Assembly (NCBI GenBank): GCA_038496445.1
Contig: JALMLS010000541.1
Span: forward strand, 186,001 to 250,000
Reading direction: 5' to 3'
DNA: 64,000 nucleotides
Source of the DNA: Trichosphaerium sp. ATCC 40318
Taxonomy: Eukaryota > Discosea > Flabellinia > Trichosidae
Below are positions 9,105 through 19,509 of this stretch, piece after piece (the stretch's first letter is position 1; the number at the start of each line of letters is the position of its first letter). Under the pieces are notes generated by a model. That model ran no database searches, was not told where the DNA came from, and was given only the letters and a program-made list of their open reading frames with translations. A program made the translations under genes and the position numbers.

Positions 9105-11102
9105 ATGAGTTCTTCTTTGGCTTTACTTGATCTTCCATGTGAAATTCAACAATACATTTGTACGTTCAACAAAGAAGCATTCACAAAGTTCCACACGTTA
9201 TCAAAAGAAGCAGCAATCAATACACACTTTGATGAGTCATTACAACATAAAGGAAAATGGATCAAATGGTACAAAAGTGGACAAGTGATGGCTCATGAAT
9301 ATTCTAAAAATGGCCAATGCAGCACGTGGTTTAAGAATGGACAACTTAGTAGAACATACACAATAGTTGATGGAAAAAAACAAGGCAAACTTAAATTCTG
9401 GCATGAAACTGGAAATGTTAAAGCAGAACTTATGATTGTTGATGATAAGCAACATGGCGAAGTAAAAGGGTGGTACAAAAATGGGAAATTCAAAGAAAAA
9501 TCAATATGGGTTGAAGGCAAACGGCATGGCGAATGTAAAGCATGGTATGAAGGCGGACAAATTAGATTTCAAAGTATGTGGGCTGATAATAAGAAGCACG
9601 GTGAACTCAAACAGTGGCATGAAAATGGACAACTTGAAGGACAGTCCATGTGGGTTGATGGTAAACAGCAAGGTGAATTTAAACAATGGTACGAAGATGG
9701 GCAACTTAAAGTACAGAGTGTGTGGGTTGATGATAAAATACATGGTGAATTAAAATTCTTGTTTGAGAATGGACAACTTGGAGAACAAACCATGTGGGTT
9801 AATGGTATACAACATGGTGAAAGTAAATATTGGTATGAGAACGGACAACTTCAGAAACAAACCATGTGGGCTGATGGTAACCAACATGGCGAAAGTAAAA
9901 GATGGCATGAGAATGGACAACTTGTAGAACAAACCATGTGGGTTGATGATAAAAAGCGCAGGGCTGAAACTCAGCTAGGCATTGCCTTAAAAAATGATGC
10001 ATATTCCTAACATTCGGCATCAGATGGCAAAATCAAGGCATTTGCATTTGGCATTGCCCAATAAAATAAGGCATTTTTACAAAAAAGCAATGCCTTCATC
10101 AAAAAGGCATTAAAACCAGGCATTTTTGGGCATTTTTTGGCATTGCATAAAATCAAGTAATGCCCTGTATTGCAAGTACTTTATGCCTTTATTATGCCTT
10201 ATTTTTTTAAGCATTATATGCCTTGTATTTTAATTCATATATAAGGCATTGCCTATACTATATCATAGGGACTGATCACTTTAAGGAAGTGTTTTAAGGT
10301 AAGTAACAGTCAAACAACTTTTACACTTTTTTTTCCACATCACCTACTGACGTTTTATATAGACAGGCATCTAGCGCTCTTAGTAATTGATGAAATTAGA
10401 CGAAACCACCGCCAAACGAACCGCAGCACCCTATTTCACCTACAACAGTAGTAGGAGTGAACTCCGCGATATTTCCAGGACTGCGGAATTCTAACACTAC
10501 AAGGTAAGTTTTTTTTTTTTTTCTACACCATCTCATATTTTCTTTAAGGTTTTTTCAAATGTGGACTTAGGAGTTTTGTGTATTGTATGTGTACTGTATT
10601 ATAAAATAAATAGTTGTGTTATTACCTGAAAATGCCCTGGTTTATTAAGCACTGTAGACTATGATAATGCTGTCTTTTTGCCTTCAAAATAAGGCATTGA
10701 TGCATGAGTTATGCCCTAATTTGAAGGCATAATTCTTTAAAATATGCAGGCAAAACCATTGCAATCTTGTGTACCAGATACAAGCATTTTTCATCAAATA
10801 TAAGGCATTTTTGGAGCAAAAAATAAGGCATTGCCCTATATTTGCCTTTTTGAATGAGGCAAAAACTAGGCATTTTTGTAAAAAATAAGGCATAATTTGG
10901 ATGAAAATGCCTAGGCATTGTCCAAAAATGCCTTGTTGAGTTTCAGCCCTGGCATGGTGAATTTAAAGAGTGGCATGAAAATGGACAACTTAGGCACCTA
11001 AGTATATGGACTCATGGGAAACTGTGTAGTGAAATGAAGCAATGGACTGAAGATGGAAATCCAATTAAAGACAATAAAGAAAGCCATACTGTTCACTTTT
11101 AA
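9105..11102 (+). pseudogene. F-box-like/MORN-repeat gene, split by an inserted element
   Basis: The frame 9105-10010 starts with an F-box-like segment (LDLPCEIQQYICTFNKEAF) and then runs into tandem 24-residue MORN_2-type repeats with the pattern HGExKxWYENGQLxxQxMWVDGK. Ten repeats lie before 9958 and two after 10951, ending HTVHF and a stop at 11100-11102. Between them sits a 993-bp element. The interrupted reading adds about 17 foreign residues and stops at 10010, so a shortened protein is still possible. The coding part has no introns. MORN_2 repeats are also known from toxin-neutralising bacterial proteins and are abundant in marseilleviruses; the role here is unknown. Confidence 0.75.
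9959..10951. mobile_element. 993-bp terminal-inverted-repeat element (MITE-like)
   Basis: The left end reads CAGGGCTGAAACTCAGC and the right end is its inverse complement over 15 perfect bases (TGAGTTTCAGCCCTG at 10937-10951). It lies inside a MORN repeat whose sequence resumes exactly after it, so the boundaries are firm. The empty site would read AAAAAGCATGG, and GC flanks both sides, so the target duplication is 2 bp, or 3 bp with one mismatch. The interior carries dozens of GGCATT/AATGCC words in both arms. A central part (about 10290-10510) is free of that word and holds two GTAAGT donor-like sites. No transposase frame was seen, so it is non-autonomous. Confidence 0.85.
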
Positions 11103-11779
11103 TAAATTCAAAGATATTTACAATAACGTGTTGAAACTAATGTTGATAAAATAAACTACGGTTATGAATACCAAAAGGGCTCAATAATGAACAGCTCGTT
11201 GTCTTCCATACAATCTAGCAATTTGTGTTGGAATGAACATCAAAGCATGCAAAACTGCCGCACAACTCAATAGTGTTATGCGCATCCACAACTTGTACAC
11301 TTTCCAGCTATTTCAAGACACGTAGGAATCCACAGTATCCTCGAGTGTGGAATTCGCCATGTTTCTATACATTAACAATGCGCCCACGTGTTTAAAAAAC
11401 TATCGTAAAACGTACGTCACACATTGCTGGTGAATGTTGTGTTATAAAGCACTGTTTTTGCAAGCTCGTCACCTCCCATTTGTTTTTGAGATAGTTGAAA
11501 TAAGCACGTTTTAAAAGAAAAAGAGACAAGAAACGAATCAGAACTGCTGTATCTGAGACTGCATATCATGATTTATATGTGCGATGGATATCTACATTAC
11601 TTTCTCACCACAGCATGTGAGTTTAGTGTTGATTGGTTTTCGATTTGCTAAGCTGTTTTGTGTTCTCAGAATGATTAACTAAAGGCCGAAAATGCAAGTG
11701 TCGATCAGGATCAATCAGTTGAAGCTTTCTTATTTGTAAGGAATGACATTTACAGAAATTTTACAACGAGCGTTTTGTT
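11103..11779. other. Intergenic between MORN gene and syntaxin gene
   Basis: No coding signal on either strand. A CACGTG is at about 11391. Both flanking genes end into this stretch, so it holds two 3' ends and no obvious promoter. Confidence 0.45.
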
Positions 11780-13037
11780 TTATTTAATTGCAAATACAAC
11801 AACTACTAGAACTACTAAGATTACAATGAGTATAATAATGATCAACCATGATGATTTTTCTACAGAAAAAGAACACAAGTAAGTAAACAAGATAAGTCAA
11901 CCAACAAAAAAAAAACCAACGAAGTGTTAGCGCTAACAATGTGTCGAAAAGGCGGTTACCTTTTGCTTTATCTATAAGTTTGTTTATGCGTTTCATTGCT
12001 TGGTCAAGTCGCCCTTGCGATACTTCTACTTCACGACCAAACTCATCAAGGATTCTAAAATACAATGAGTTTCATATACTCGACATTTCAAATAAAAACA
12101 CCAGGTGGGTTTTTGAATAAAATTCGTACATTCTCTGGTTGTCTAATTCATCGTTAATAGCAACACCTACTTCTTCCAAGCGTCCTAAATGGTGTGATTA
12201 GTATTAAATCAAAAATAAATTGGCACATGACCAACCGCTCCAGAAAAAAAACTTGAAAGTTCAATTTTGCTTACCAACAGTATGTTCAAGAGATTCCAAA
12301 TCTTCCTCTTGTTCTTCTCGTAGTAGAGATAACTGAGCCTCCTGCCCATTTATAAAATCGCTATTTTCTCTTTCTAACTCTCTTTGAAGGTTGTCATAGC
12401 GTTCATTCTTCATCAAGTTCTAAACAAACCACGTAAACAAAAAAAAATAAAAAGTTAAAATTCTGTTTATCATTTTTTTGAGAAAACTGTCTCCACGGCA
12501 TTCTAACCTTTCTTTCAGCGCGTTCAATCTTTGATGTAGCTTCTCTTGAAGTGATTTGTCTCTTTATACTATCAATCGCCTTTTTTGTTTCGGTAACAAA
12601 CCGTTTACGGTTTTGCACTTCAAGCTCGTCCATCCTGAATTTCCTTGGGTTTTTTTCGACCTGTTTTAGAAGTTAAACGCGACAGTTGATGAAGCGAATG
12701 TCAGTAATACAATGACACTAACATAAACTGGCGTAGGGAGCACCCAATACACCCGATAAAAACGTTTTTTATCACTGTACGCACGATTTCGATTGTCTGT
12801 GTTAGATCTTGTAGCTCCCACTCTATTGATTGCGTTCCCTTCTTTAATTCGGAGGTTAAGAACTGAAACTCTTCCGGGTTGGCGTCAGGATTTATCAATT
12901 GTTGTTTCCATTGCGTGAATATCTCTTCCATGCCGTGTAGACTCTCTTCAACCTCACTACACTATTAGACTCAATTACGCAATGCTAGCGCACCGTTTAA
13001 CCATGTAGAATGGATCCTTGGAAGCAGAGCGCGACAT
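11780..13037 (-). CDS. STX6-like: Syntaxin-6-like Qc-SNARE
   Basis: Seven exons give about 247 residues, read from ATG at 13037 to TAA at 11780-11782. The N-terminal three-helix domain matches the syntaxin-6/Tlg1 pattern: SKDPFYMVKREVEESL, SELKKGTQSIEWELQDL, then VEKNPRKFRMDELEV after the intron 12661-12784. The SNARE motif carries the zero-layer Gln (NDELDNQRI) and ends with a hydrophobic tail anchor of about 20 residues (WLIIIILIVILVVLVVVV). Such SNAREs act in fusion between endosomes and the trans-Golgi. All splice junctions keep frame. The family call is firm; assignment among syntaxin-6, -8 and -10 types is by the N-domain. Confidence 0.92.
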
Positions 13038-13261
13038 TGCGACAGTTTTCAAATAACTTGGCTTGAATGTTGGTTTGCTCACTGCGAAGAAAATTGACTT
13101 CAATGGAAAATTTTTTTATCGTTTTACAAGTGTTTTTTTAAACGCTGTCTGATTACTATCAATAGTTTTCACAGCATGAAACGCAATAATCTGACATCTG
13201 ACGTCTGGGTTTTTGATTGTTTTTTTTTGAGCTCTACACGTAAAGTCCTGACCACAACATT

Positions 13262-13594
13262 GTGAATAAAGTGCCCCAGCCCAAGACGAATGCAGTAACG
13301 AGTGCTACGACCAAATCTCTGATGATGTTGCGTTTTTCACTTGTAAGATTCCTGTACAAAGGCGTCAGTCGTAAACAAAGCAGTTTTGAGCGAGAAAAGC
13401 GCGTTTTAGCGTTAACAAGGTGTTATTTTGTGCCACCTCATCGCCGTGAGACAATAGTAGACCGTGCCACGTACACGAAAAAATATCCTAATAGGCCCAA
13501 ACCAATGGATACAAACAAAATAGAGAGAAACTGGAAAGAGTTTACATCGATAATACCAGAGTACGCCAAAAAGTTTTTCTCTTCAATCTATTAG
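13262..13594 (+). CDS. Possible small basic protein, unassigned
   Basis: An open frame of about 110 codons ends at 13594, with no ATG at its start. Internal ATGs at about 13321-13326, or an upstream exon starting ATG at about 13177, are candidates. The product is rich in Lys and Arg and ends RNWKEFTSIIPEYAKKFF. It is divergent from the syntaxin gene, whose start is 220 bases away, so a shared promoter is plausible. No family recognised. Confidence 0.35.
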   Translation: MNKVPQPKTNAVTSATTKSLMMLRFSLVRFLYKGVSRKQSSFEREKRVLALTRCYFVPPHRRETIVDRATYTKKYPNRPKPMDTNKIERNWKEFTSIIPEYAKKFFSSIY

Positions 13595-13811
13595 CGATTA
13601 GAAACAACGCCAAGTGACCGCAAAAATATTTTTCTTTGTTTTAATTTATTTTAGCTTGTATTGAGTGTGTATAGTAAGTATATGATTTATGGTACGTACT
13701 GATCCCATTCTTGTTGAGTTGCGTGGTATTACTAAGCCAAGCGTTAAGTTACAACGATTTTAAAATTTTATTGAATGTAACCAAACTACAACGGTTTCTA
13801 CAGGTGCCCAT

Positions 13812-14605
13812 TCATCTTTGCTTTGCGCCAATAGCGATGCAGACGTTACTGGCAGCGAGGAAGTAGTGAAGGAGATCTACGTTCTTCATAGGTCCAGTTT
13901 TACCTTTACCACCGAAGGCAGCGCCAATAAAGAACAAAAGCATGCCAACTACAAAAATGCGTTAACTTGTAGACGCCAGAAAGAAACAGGTACCCAAAGC
14001 TGGCCATTCAGAAGTGCCATAGGTAGCGACAGTCATTGAGGCTTCGAACAATGCATATAAACCAGCAATACCGACGCCAATATCAGCGTAAGGCGTCTTG
14101 TGTTTGAGAGATTGTTTACCTACCAACGCCAATACGAAAACGCCAAATAAAACACCTACAATCAAAAATAACGACGTGTCAAAATGACATGCGGTTAAAG
14201 AAATTGCGGTGTACCCATTGTGAGAGAGAAATGTTCATTTGTAAGCGCTGCTGAGAGGAGTATCAGAGGAGCACCAAAACTCTTGGCAATAGGTACTATG
14301 CTGGGAGAAATTGTCATTTTATGTAAATGAAAGGAATATTGTACAAATTGTGTACTGCCACGGCATCTTTGACACCAGCGAAACGGAAAGCACCTGCTAG
14401 GGCTGCTGTACCAACCTGAAATTACTAAATGTTAATGTTGAAAGTTTTTCGGAGTGAATAGGCCTAAACAATGCTTCAAACGACGCGTGGTACGTACAGT
14501 CATAAACCCGAGCCTCGCAAATAACGAAGGATACGCCTTGTTAGCTCCCCATACGCAAGATAATATCAAAGCGATTTCTGACAGAACTACGGATGGTTGA
14601 CTCAT
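13812..14605 (-). CDS. Multi-pass membrane protein, unassigned family
   Basis: Five exons code about 190 residues, from ATG at 14605 to TGA at 13812-13814. Exon 1 has SEIALILSCVWGANKAYPSL. Exon 2 begins after a TTTCAG acceptor with VGTAALAGAFRFAGVKDAVAVH. Later exons give IVPIAKSFGAPLILLSAAL, GVLFGVFVLALVGK and GMLLFFIGAAFGGKGKTG, ending IAIGAKQR. About six hydrophobic segments alternate with short polar loops. Two donors are possible before the last exon; GTACCT, giving a 45-nt intron, is preferred over an 18-nt alternative. Function unknown. A divergent arrangement with anything at 14.7-15.0 kb is unproven. Confidence 0.7.
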
Positions 14606-15145
14606 TGTGGCGTTTATCAAAGTGAATTTTGGTGTCAAACTCTTTCAAAACACTTACAGTCGCTGTTTTTCGCCACAACACGCCATTGCGTTACAAATGT
14701 ATGAAGTAGAAGCGCCAAAAAAGCAAAATGCGTAGTGTAATTACCAAGTACGTGTAAACATAGTGGAAACAGATACAAGAGCTATCCAAGCGCGGTTTGG
14801 TAGTTATAAACACCAACAGAAGCAAATTACGAAATTAACTTCGCATTTAGGCCAACGACTGCCTGTGCTCTGCAACAGAATCACAAGGAGGTATCAAAGC
14901 CACACCCTGTACGCGTCGAAGCTGATCAGGGCGTTATCTGCAGGCTTGGGCTTAGTCCAGCTCAGAGGTGAACAAAATTACTAAGATATAGACTTACTGT
15001 TTATAGCACGCTACTTCCTACGCTAGACAATAGCGTAGGTAATGCAATTGGAGCACGTGATCAAGGGTAAGTAATATTGTAATTTTATAGATCACGTGAT
15101 AAAGTTAGTTGCAACAGGATTACCCCAAGGTATTATTGGACAGAT

Positions 15146-16684
15146 ATGTCAAACCAGTTGGCTTTGTTTAACGACATTGGCAAAGATTTAAAGGTGAAGA
15201 CATTGGATGATTGGTACACAACGACATCTCGTGAAGTTTGTAGACATGGTGGATCTAATGTATTGGCGTGCGTACAAATAGTTTGAAATGATGAAGTAAC
15301 TGGTTTACTTTACAGGTGGTATTACAACAAGTCACTCGTTGAGTGCTTAATGCACGTGTATCCATCTTTCAAATGGATCAAATCTAGATTCAAGTATGAG
15401 CAATTGTTACATGTCAAATACGTTCCTCATAGTAGCTAACAGTAATGTAGGGGTATTCCTAGAAATCATTGGTATGTTGTATTGATAAGTTGTTAAAAGT
15501 GTTAAGTTGGTTCTTCAAACAGGCGTGACACTGCTCACCAAAAAGAAGTTCTCGATAGCGTGGCTCAGTCTCTGAGTATTAAAGACTTATCTCAATGGCA
15601 AAGCATATCATTACGTGATATTAAAGATAACACATGTAAAAGAATCATAAAGTACGACATATTATAAGTATAAGTGACTAACGTTTTCAAAAGGAAATTG
15701 TTTGACAGTTCTTTATGGGCATGCTTGTCATTGTTGTATCCTTCCCAAAAGTTCATGCCTTGGCAGTTCGAGTACTACCCTTGTATGTTTATTCAAGCGC
15801 TTATGGGATTTAGTGAGAATGGTAGATATAAAATGGGGTATTGGCACAAACCAGAGCATCAACGATCGTTCCTGTTTGTAATCAAAAAAACATTTAATAT
15901 TTCTGCTGTTGAAGATTGGTACACAGATACTATGTACCTTTGCTTATATATGGTATTTTAGGTATCGTATATCTCATCAGCACATACGTGATATAGGTGG
16001 TAGAGGTATTATAGAGCATTGGCCAAACGCATTGTCGTTAATAGACCCATTGTACAATTGGGAATGGAGCAGATTCTCCGGGATTGGTACACGATTTAAG
16101 CAAAGGTATGTACATTTTGTAAAAAAGATCCCATGTGATTAATCCTGTTATAGGTTGTTATTTGAGAAGGTGAACAGTCTCTTTCCAACAAATATAATAG
16201 TGGAAGAGCACAAGATTGACTTTAGTGGGTTCAACAAAGAAGGCATTACTGTAGATATTTATCTTCCTGAACTTAAACTAGCGTTCGAATACCAGGGTAT
16301 GATAAAAGACCTCAGGTATACTTTTACCTAACCCTTACATGTAAGGTGAACAACACTACCGTGATGGAGTGTTTTTTTCTGATCAATACTCAGTTGTCCA
16401 AGGTTCTAGAGACTTGAGCAAATTACAACATTGCTCTGATGTTGGTATGGAGTGCTCAGGTAATAGCTTTTTACTCACTTCTTTTAGGCATTTCGTTAGT
16501 TCCAATCCCGTACTGGTGGGATGGTTTAATGCCCTCGCTTGTTGCAACAATACAACACTATGCACCAAATATAGGTGAGAGATTGGATGCCATAATTGGT
16601 ACTGCTTTAATTTCAGAGCCAGCACCTTGTTTTAGAACAAAGTTAATGTTTCCTCATCACAACAGAAACGTTAATGTTGTATAA
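15146..16684 (+). CDS. DWY-repeat protein with C-terminal PD-(D/E)XK nuclease-like domain
   Basis: About ten exons. The ATG at 15146 lies behind two CACGTG motifs (about 15053 and 15094). Repeats of about 60-70 residues carry DDWYTTTSREV with GGSNVLAWYYNKSLVECLMH and YPSFKW, then SIKDLSQWQSISLRDI with SSLWACLSLLYPSQKFMPW, then AVEDWYTDT. The C-terminal domain has VDIYLPELKLAFEYQGEQHY, a charged middle part, and LVPIPYWWDGLMPSLVATIQ. The D...E-Y-Q-G pattern fits a restriction-endonuclease-like fold related to VSR/DUF559 nucleases. This architecture recurs, unnamed, in protists and algae. Introns 16309-16344 and neighbours join in frame. Nuclease activity is inference only. Confidence 0.8.
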
Positions 16685-17276
16685 CACTTAAAATATAATT
16701 TGTACCATAATTAGTATTGATTACATCATTCACAACTTATTGTGAGAAGAGTGCTTAGCAGCTTTTGAAGAGCATCGCTATGAGACTGTTTCAAATTTTA
16801 TTTCTAATATCTAGGAGATTTCGAGAATCTTTGAGGATGGAGACCTTTTTACTCACTGTAGAGGTGCATCTGATGTAAGTTATTCTCACGCAGATTTCTG
16901 TCTGATCAGCAATCCGACGGTTTTGACAAACCAGCCTGAAAAATGTGGTTCACAGCATGCACGGTTTTGTCGTAGAAATGATTACGAAGCATTTATATAT
17001 TACACGCACATGGTTTTTTAAACCATGGAGAAGTCGTTTGACTTCCTCTATTCATTACGTTTGTTACCACTAAACGGCATGTCTCCCAATTGAGAAATTG
17101 ATTTAAAAGAACAATGTAAGTAAATCAAACCCAACAGTTTCTGAACGAGAGTATCTCAAACGATGGCTAGGTTACAACGTCAGTGTTTGTATTCATAAAT
17201 GAAGCATTTTCGCAAAACAGGTAACAAAGGTGTGCTAGATCATGCCTTGTTATGACGTATTTAAAAAATTTGAGGT
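16685..17276. other. Intergenic with possible coding debris
   Basis: Around 16750-16870 two short open pieces (ECLAAFEEHRYETVSNFI, then a stop, then EISRIFEDGDLFTHCRGASD) look like exons of something lost, but no parent gene was recognised in the window. The remainder shows no signal. Confidence 0.3.
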
Positions 17277-17515
17277 GTGAGAATGGACAACTTAACAAAC
17301 GAGCAGGTAGAGGGAAACTATGTGGTGAAATGAAGCAGTGGAATGAGGATGGATATGCAAAAAGAAGAAAGAAGACTATACTGTTCAGTTTTACTATTCA
17401 AAGATTTACAATAAAGATGAACGTGTTTTAGGTTGATGACTTGAAATGTCTTGAATGGGAAGAACCAAAGAGCAAGAGAGTCAACTCAAGTAATAGTAAA
17501 CACAGGAACCGTGGA
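17277..17515 (+). pseudogene. Chimeric debris: MORN-gene 3' end joined to TPR/Sel1-gene last exon
   Basis: 17277-17410 matches the 3' end of the MORN gene (10976-11110), including the ENGQL repeat core, the ATGAAGCA(A/G)TGGA stretch and the region behind the stop. From about 17415 it switches to the last intron end and last exon of the TPR/Sel1 gene (compare 23800-23920), coding DDLKCLEWEEPKSKR and a basic tail. Neither piece is complete. The two parents lie 6 kb on either side. Confidence 0.7.
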
Positions 17516-17639
17516 AAGAAGAAGAGAGGTAATAAACCGTCTGTTGATTGCAGCAGGTGAGTTTGTTGAAGTTGTAGACATAAACACAAATCAAGTCACT
17601 GTGTTGGTCTTAGCAAAGTAGATACTGCTACCATTAAGC

Positions 17640-18989
17640 TTAGTTCCAACCATCTTTATTAGACTTTGACCAAGTTACAATTTCATCTTTGAACCCTTCC
17701 TTGTATGAAGGATACTTAGGTTCCCACCCTGTTCCCTTTTTAAACCTTGCATTTGTGCATTTAGCGCTTGCATTTAAATATTTTACAGCTGCGTCACCTA
17801 ACACATTATTTAATATCATCACGTGTAAGTCACGTGATATGTACCTATAGCCAGATTTCCCATCCACTCAGAAAGTGTTGAAGGTGAGGAGGCGCCAAGT
17901 TGTTCAGCTAGGATATAAGAGTAAGATATTGGACTGAAAATTTAAAATAAATTAGTACCCAAGTAATCAGCCAGTTGACGTTGTGATACAGGTATGTCAT
18001 CACATACATTAAAAACACTACCTTTATTTGCTTCTACACTCTCTAGAGACTTAATGAAAGCGCTTGCAGCGTCATTTGCGTTGATCTATGTTCACTATTG
18101 AGAACAACATTGATAAGAAAAAGAAAGGAGTTTCGCACCAATGGAATGTAAGTGTCACCGTTGCCAACCACACGATAAACGCCCGATTTTATTAGCTTTA
18201 ACATGGCTTGTGTTTGTGCTGCATCGTGAGAATACACGGAGCCCAATCGCAAAATCATTGTGTTGATACCTAAAGTTAAATAGTTTTAGACGCGATACTA
18301 ATTTACCATTTACACACCTTCACCACTGGCTTTCTGTACCATATTTTCCATATCGATAGCAGACTCTGTAGGGAACAGTTTAGAGGTAATATTTAGCGAA
18401 TACAGCCAAACAATCGTACGTAAAAAAGGTAATGGTGGTTGAGCTGGCTGAACGTCTTCATCTACTATTTGACCATTCTTATGCCCGTAGATAAAGGTAA
18501 GGCTTGACTGCAAATAAAAAGCGTTATTTTTCTTTGCTGCTGTCAGCAATGCTCTCGTCCCCTCCGTTCGTAGTCTGTAGGCGTTAATACGCAAAAATAC
18601 GCGTTTTTATTGGTTACCTGTCGTTTTCTGCCCAATCAGCTGCTTTTGAGTGTACTGCTTGTGGTATCTTTGATGCGAGATGTAGAATAGCGTTTGAACC
18701 CTGTGACAGTTTAGTGACGTCTTCTGCGTTAAAAATGTTTCCTCGTCTACTCTCAGCGCCTTTGCGAGCGTAAGAAGTCATTAATATACATATAGTCAGA
18801 ATTAACCTAATTTTTTTAGCGTTCGCTCATCCTTATCGGTTGCTGCTAGGCCTATTGGCTTCGCTCCTTGTTGTACAAGCTGTTGTACAACCCTCCGTCC
18901 TAATACACCAGTTGCACCTGTGGTGTGTAGTTAATACGTTGAATCTCTCATTTCACCCCCTAAAACTCACCTGCTACGAACACGCGCAT
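17640..18989 (-). CDS. NAD(P)-dependent epimerase/dehydratase-like protein
   Basis: Reads from ATG at 18989 (MRVFVAG) across an intron into ATGVLGRRVVQQLVQQG, the N-terminal Rossmann Gly-rich loop. Further exons give AILHLASKIPQAVHSKAADW, EGTRALLTAAKKN, a Ser plus YGHKNGQIVDED segment, ILRLGSVYSHDA and DAASAFIKSLESV. The C-terminus has KKGTGWEPKYPSYKEGF, the usual end of sugar-nucleotide epimerase-like short-chain dehydrogenases. At about 17865 and 17950 the frames on the two sides of an intron do not join cleanly, so there is a one-base indel or an unusual splice. The canonical YxxxK is not evident; YGHKN is its likely equivalent. Substrate unknown. Confidence 0.75.
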
Positions 18990-19437
18990 TTATAAGCAAA
19001 ATGAAGTCAGTTTGGGTAAAAATAGTTACCCATTCACCGAAAAAATGAAGTCACTTTACATTTTGTTCTAAATAAACTCACGATAAAAACTACTACCATC
19101 TTTGTTTATTTGGTGCTATTTTACCGCCACCCAATACAACAGCCGTTTCATTGGGGATGTAAATTGAAGTTGCATGGCATCACTTATACAGCTTCAAAAC
19201 TATGTATACAGAAATTGAAGGTCAGTGGCTCACATCTAAGGATACCAACAGGAAGTGTTGGTGGTGATCAGTTGCTCATATTGTATCTGTAATTACTGTT
19301 ATTTATAACGGAAATACTACCTGCAGTTAGCACCTGAAAGCATCGTGAAGTATTGCAAGCTTGCCGTATTCATTGAAATATTATGTTGGATTTTATTTGG
19401 AACACTTTGCACACTAATGTCAAAGATTTAGTGTTAA
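18990..19437. other. Intergenic: divergent start region and left flank of tRNA-Lys copy 3
   Basis: No supported gene. From about 19340 the sequence matches the flank shared by the tRNA-Lys units (GTATTGCAAGCTTGCCGTAT). Confidence 0.5.
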
Positions 19438-19509
19438 GCCCACTGCGAGTTTCGATCTCGCTACCATCTGGTCAAAAGCCAAACGCTCTTCCGATTGAGC
19501 TAAGTGGGC
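19438..19509 (-). tRNA. tRNA-Lys(UUU), repeat-unit copy 3
   Basis: Same cloverleaf as copies 1 and 2 on the minus strand, but the T loop reads ATCGAAA. This is closer to the Pol III B box than the ATCAAAA of the first two copies. The downstream flank (TTAACACTAAATCTTTGACATTAG...) is conserved; the upstream flank (19510 onward) has diverged after about 10 bases. Confidence 0.85.

Noticed and set aside
9105-9960. Repeat array as a CRISPR or minisatellite
   Set aside because: The 72-bp period equals 24 codons in one frame with substitutions mostly silent or conservative; it is a protein repeat, not spacers.
9240-10020. Several minus-strand frames opposite the MORN repeats
   Set aside because: They are antisense shadows created by the 72-bp repeat period.
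9959-10951. Assignment of the element to the hAT superfamily from its CAGGG ends
   Set aside because: hAT elements make 8-bp target duplications and none is visible here.
6751-11102. Direct call of an integrated giant-virus segment
   Set aside because: No capsid, polymerase or other viral hallmark gene is present; only domain types that viruses and protists share. Kept as a question, not a call.
14763-14984. Plus-strand frame of about 73 codons
   Set aside because: No ATG at its start, no motif, no clear splice partner; the length is within chance for this region.
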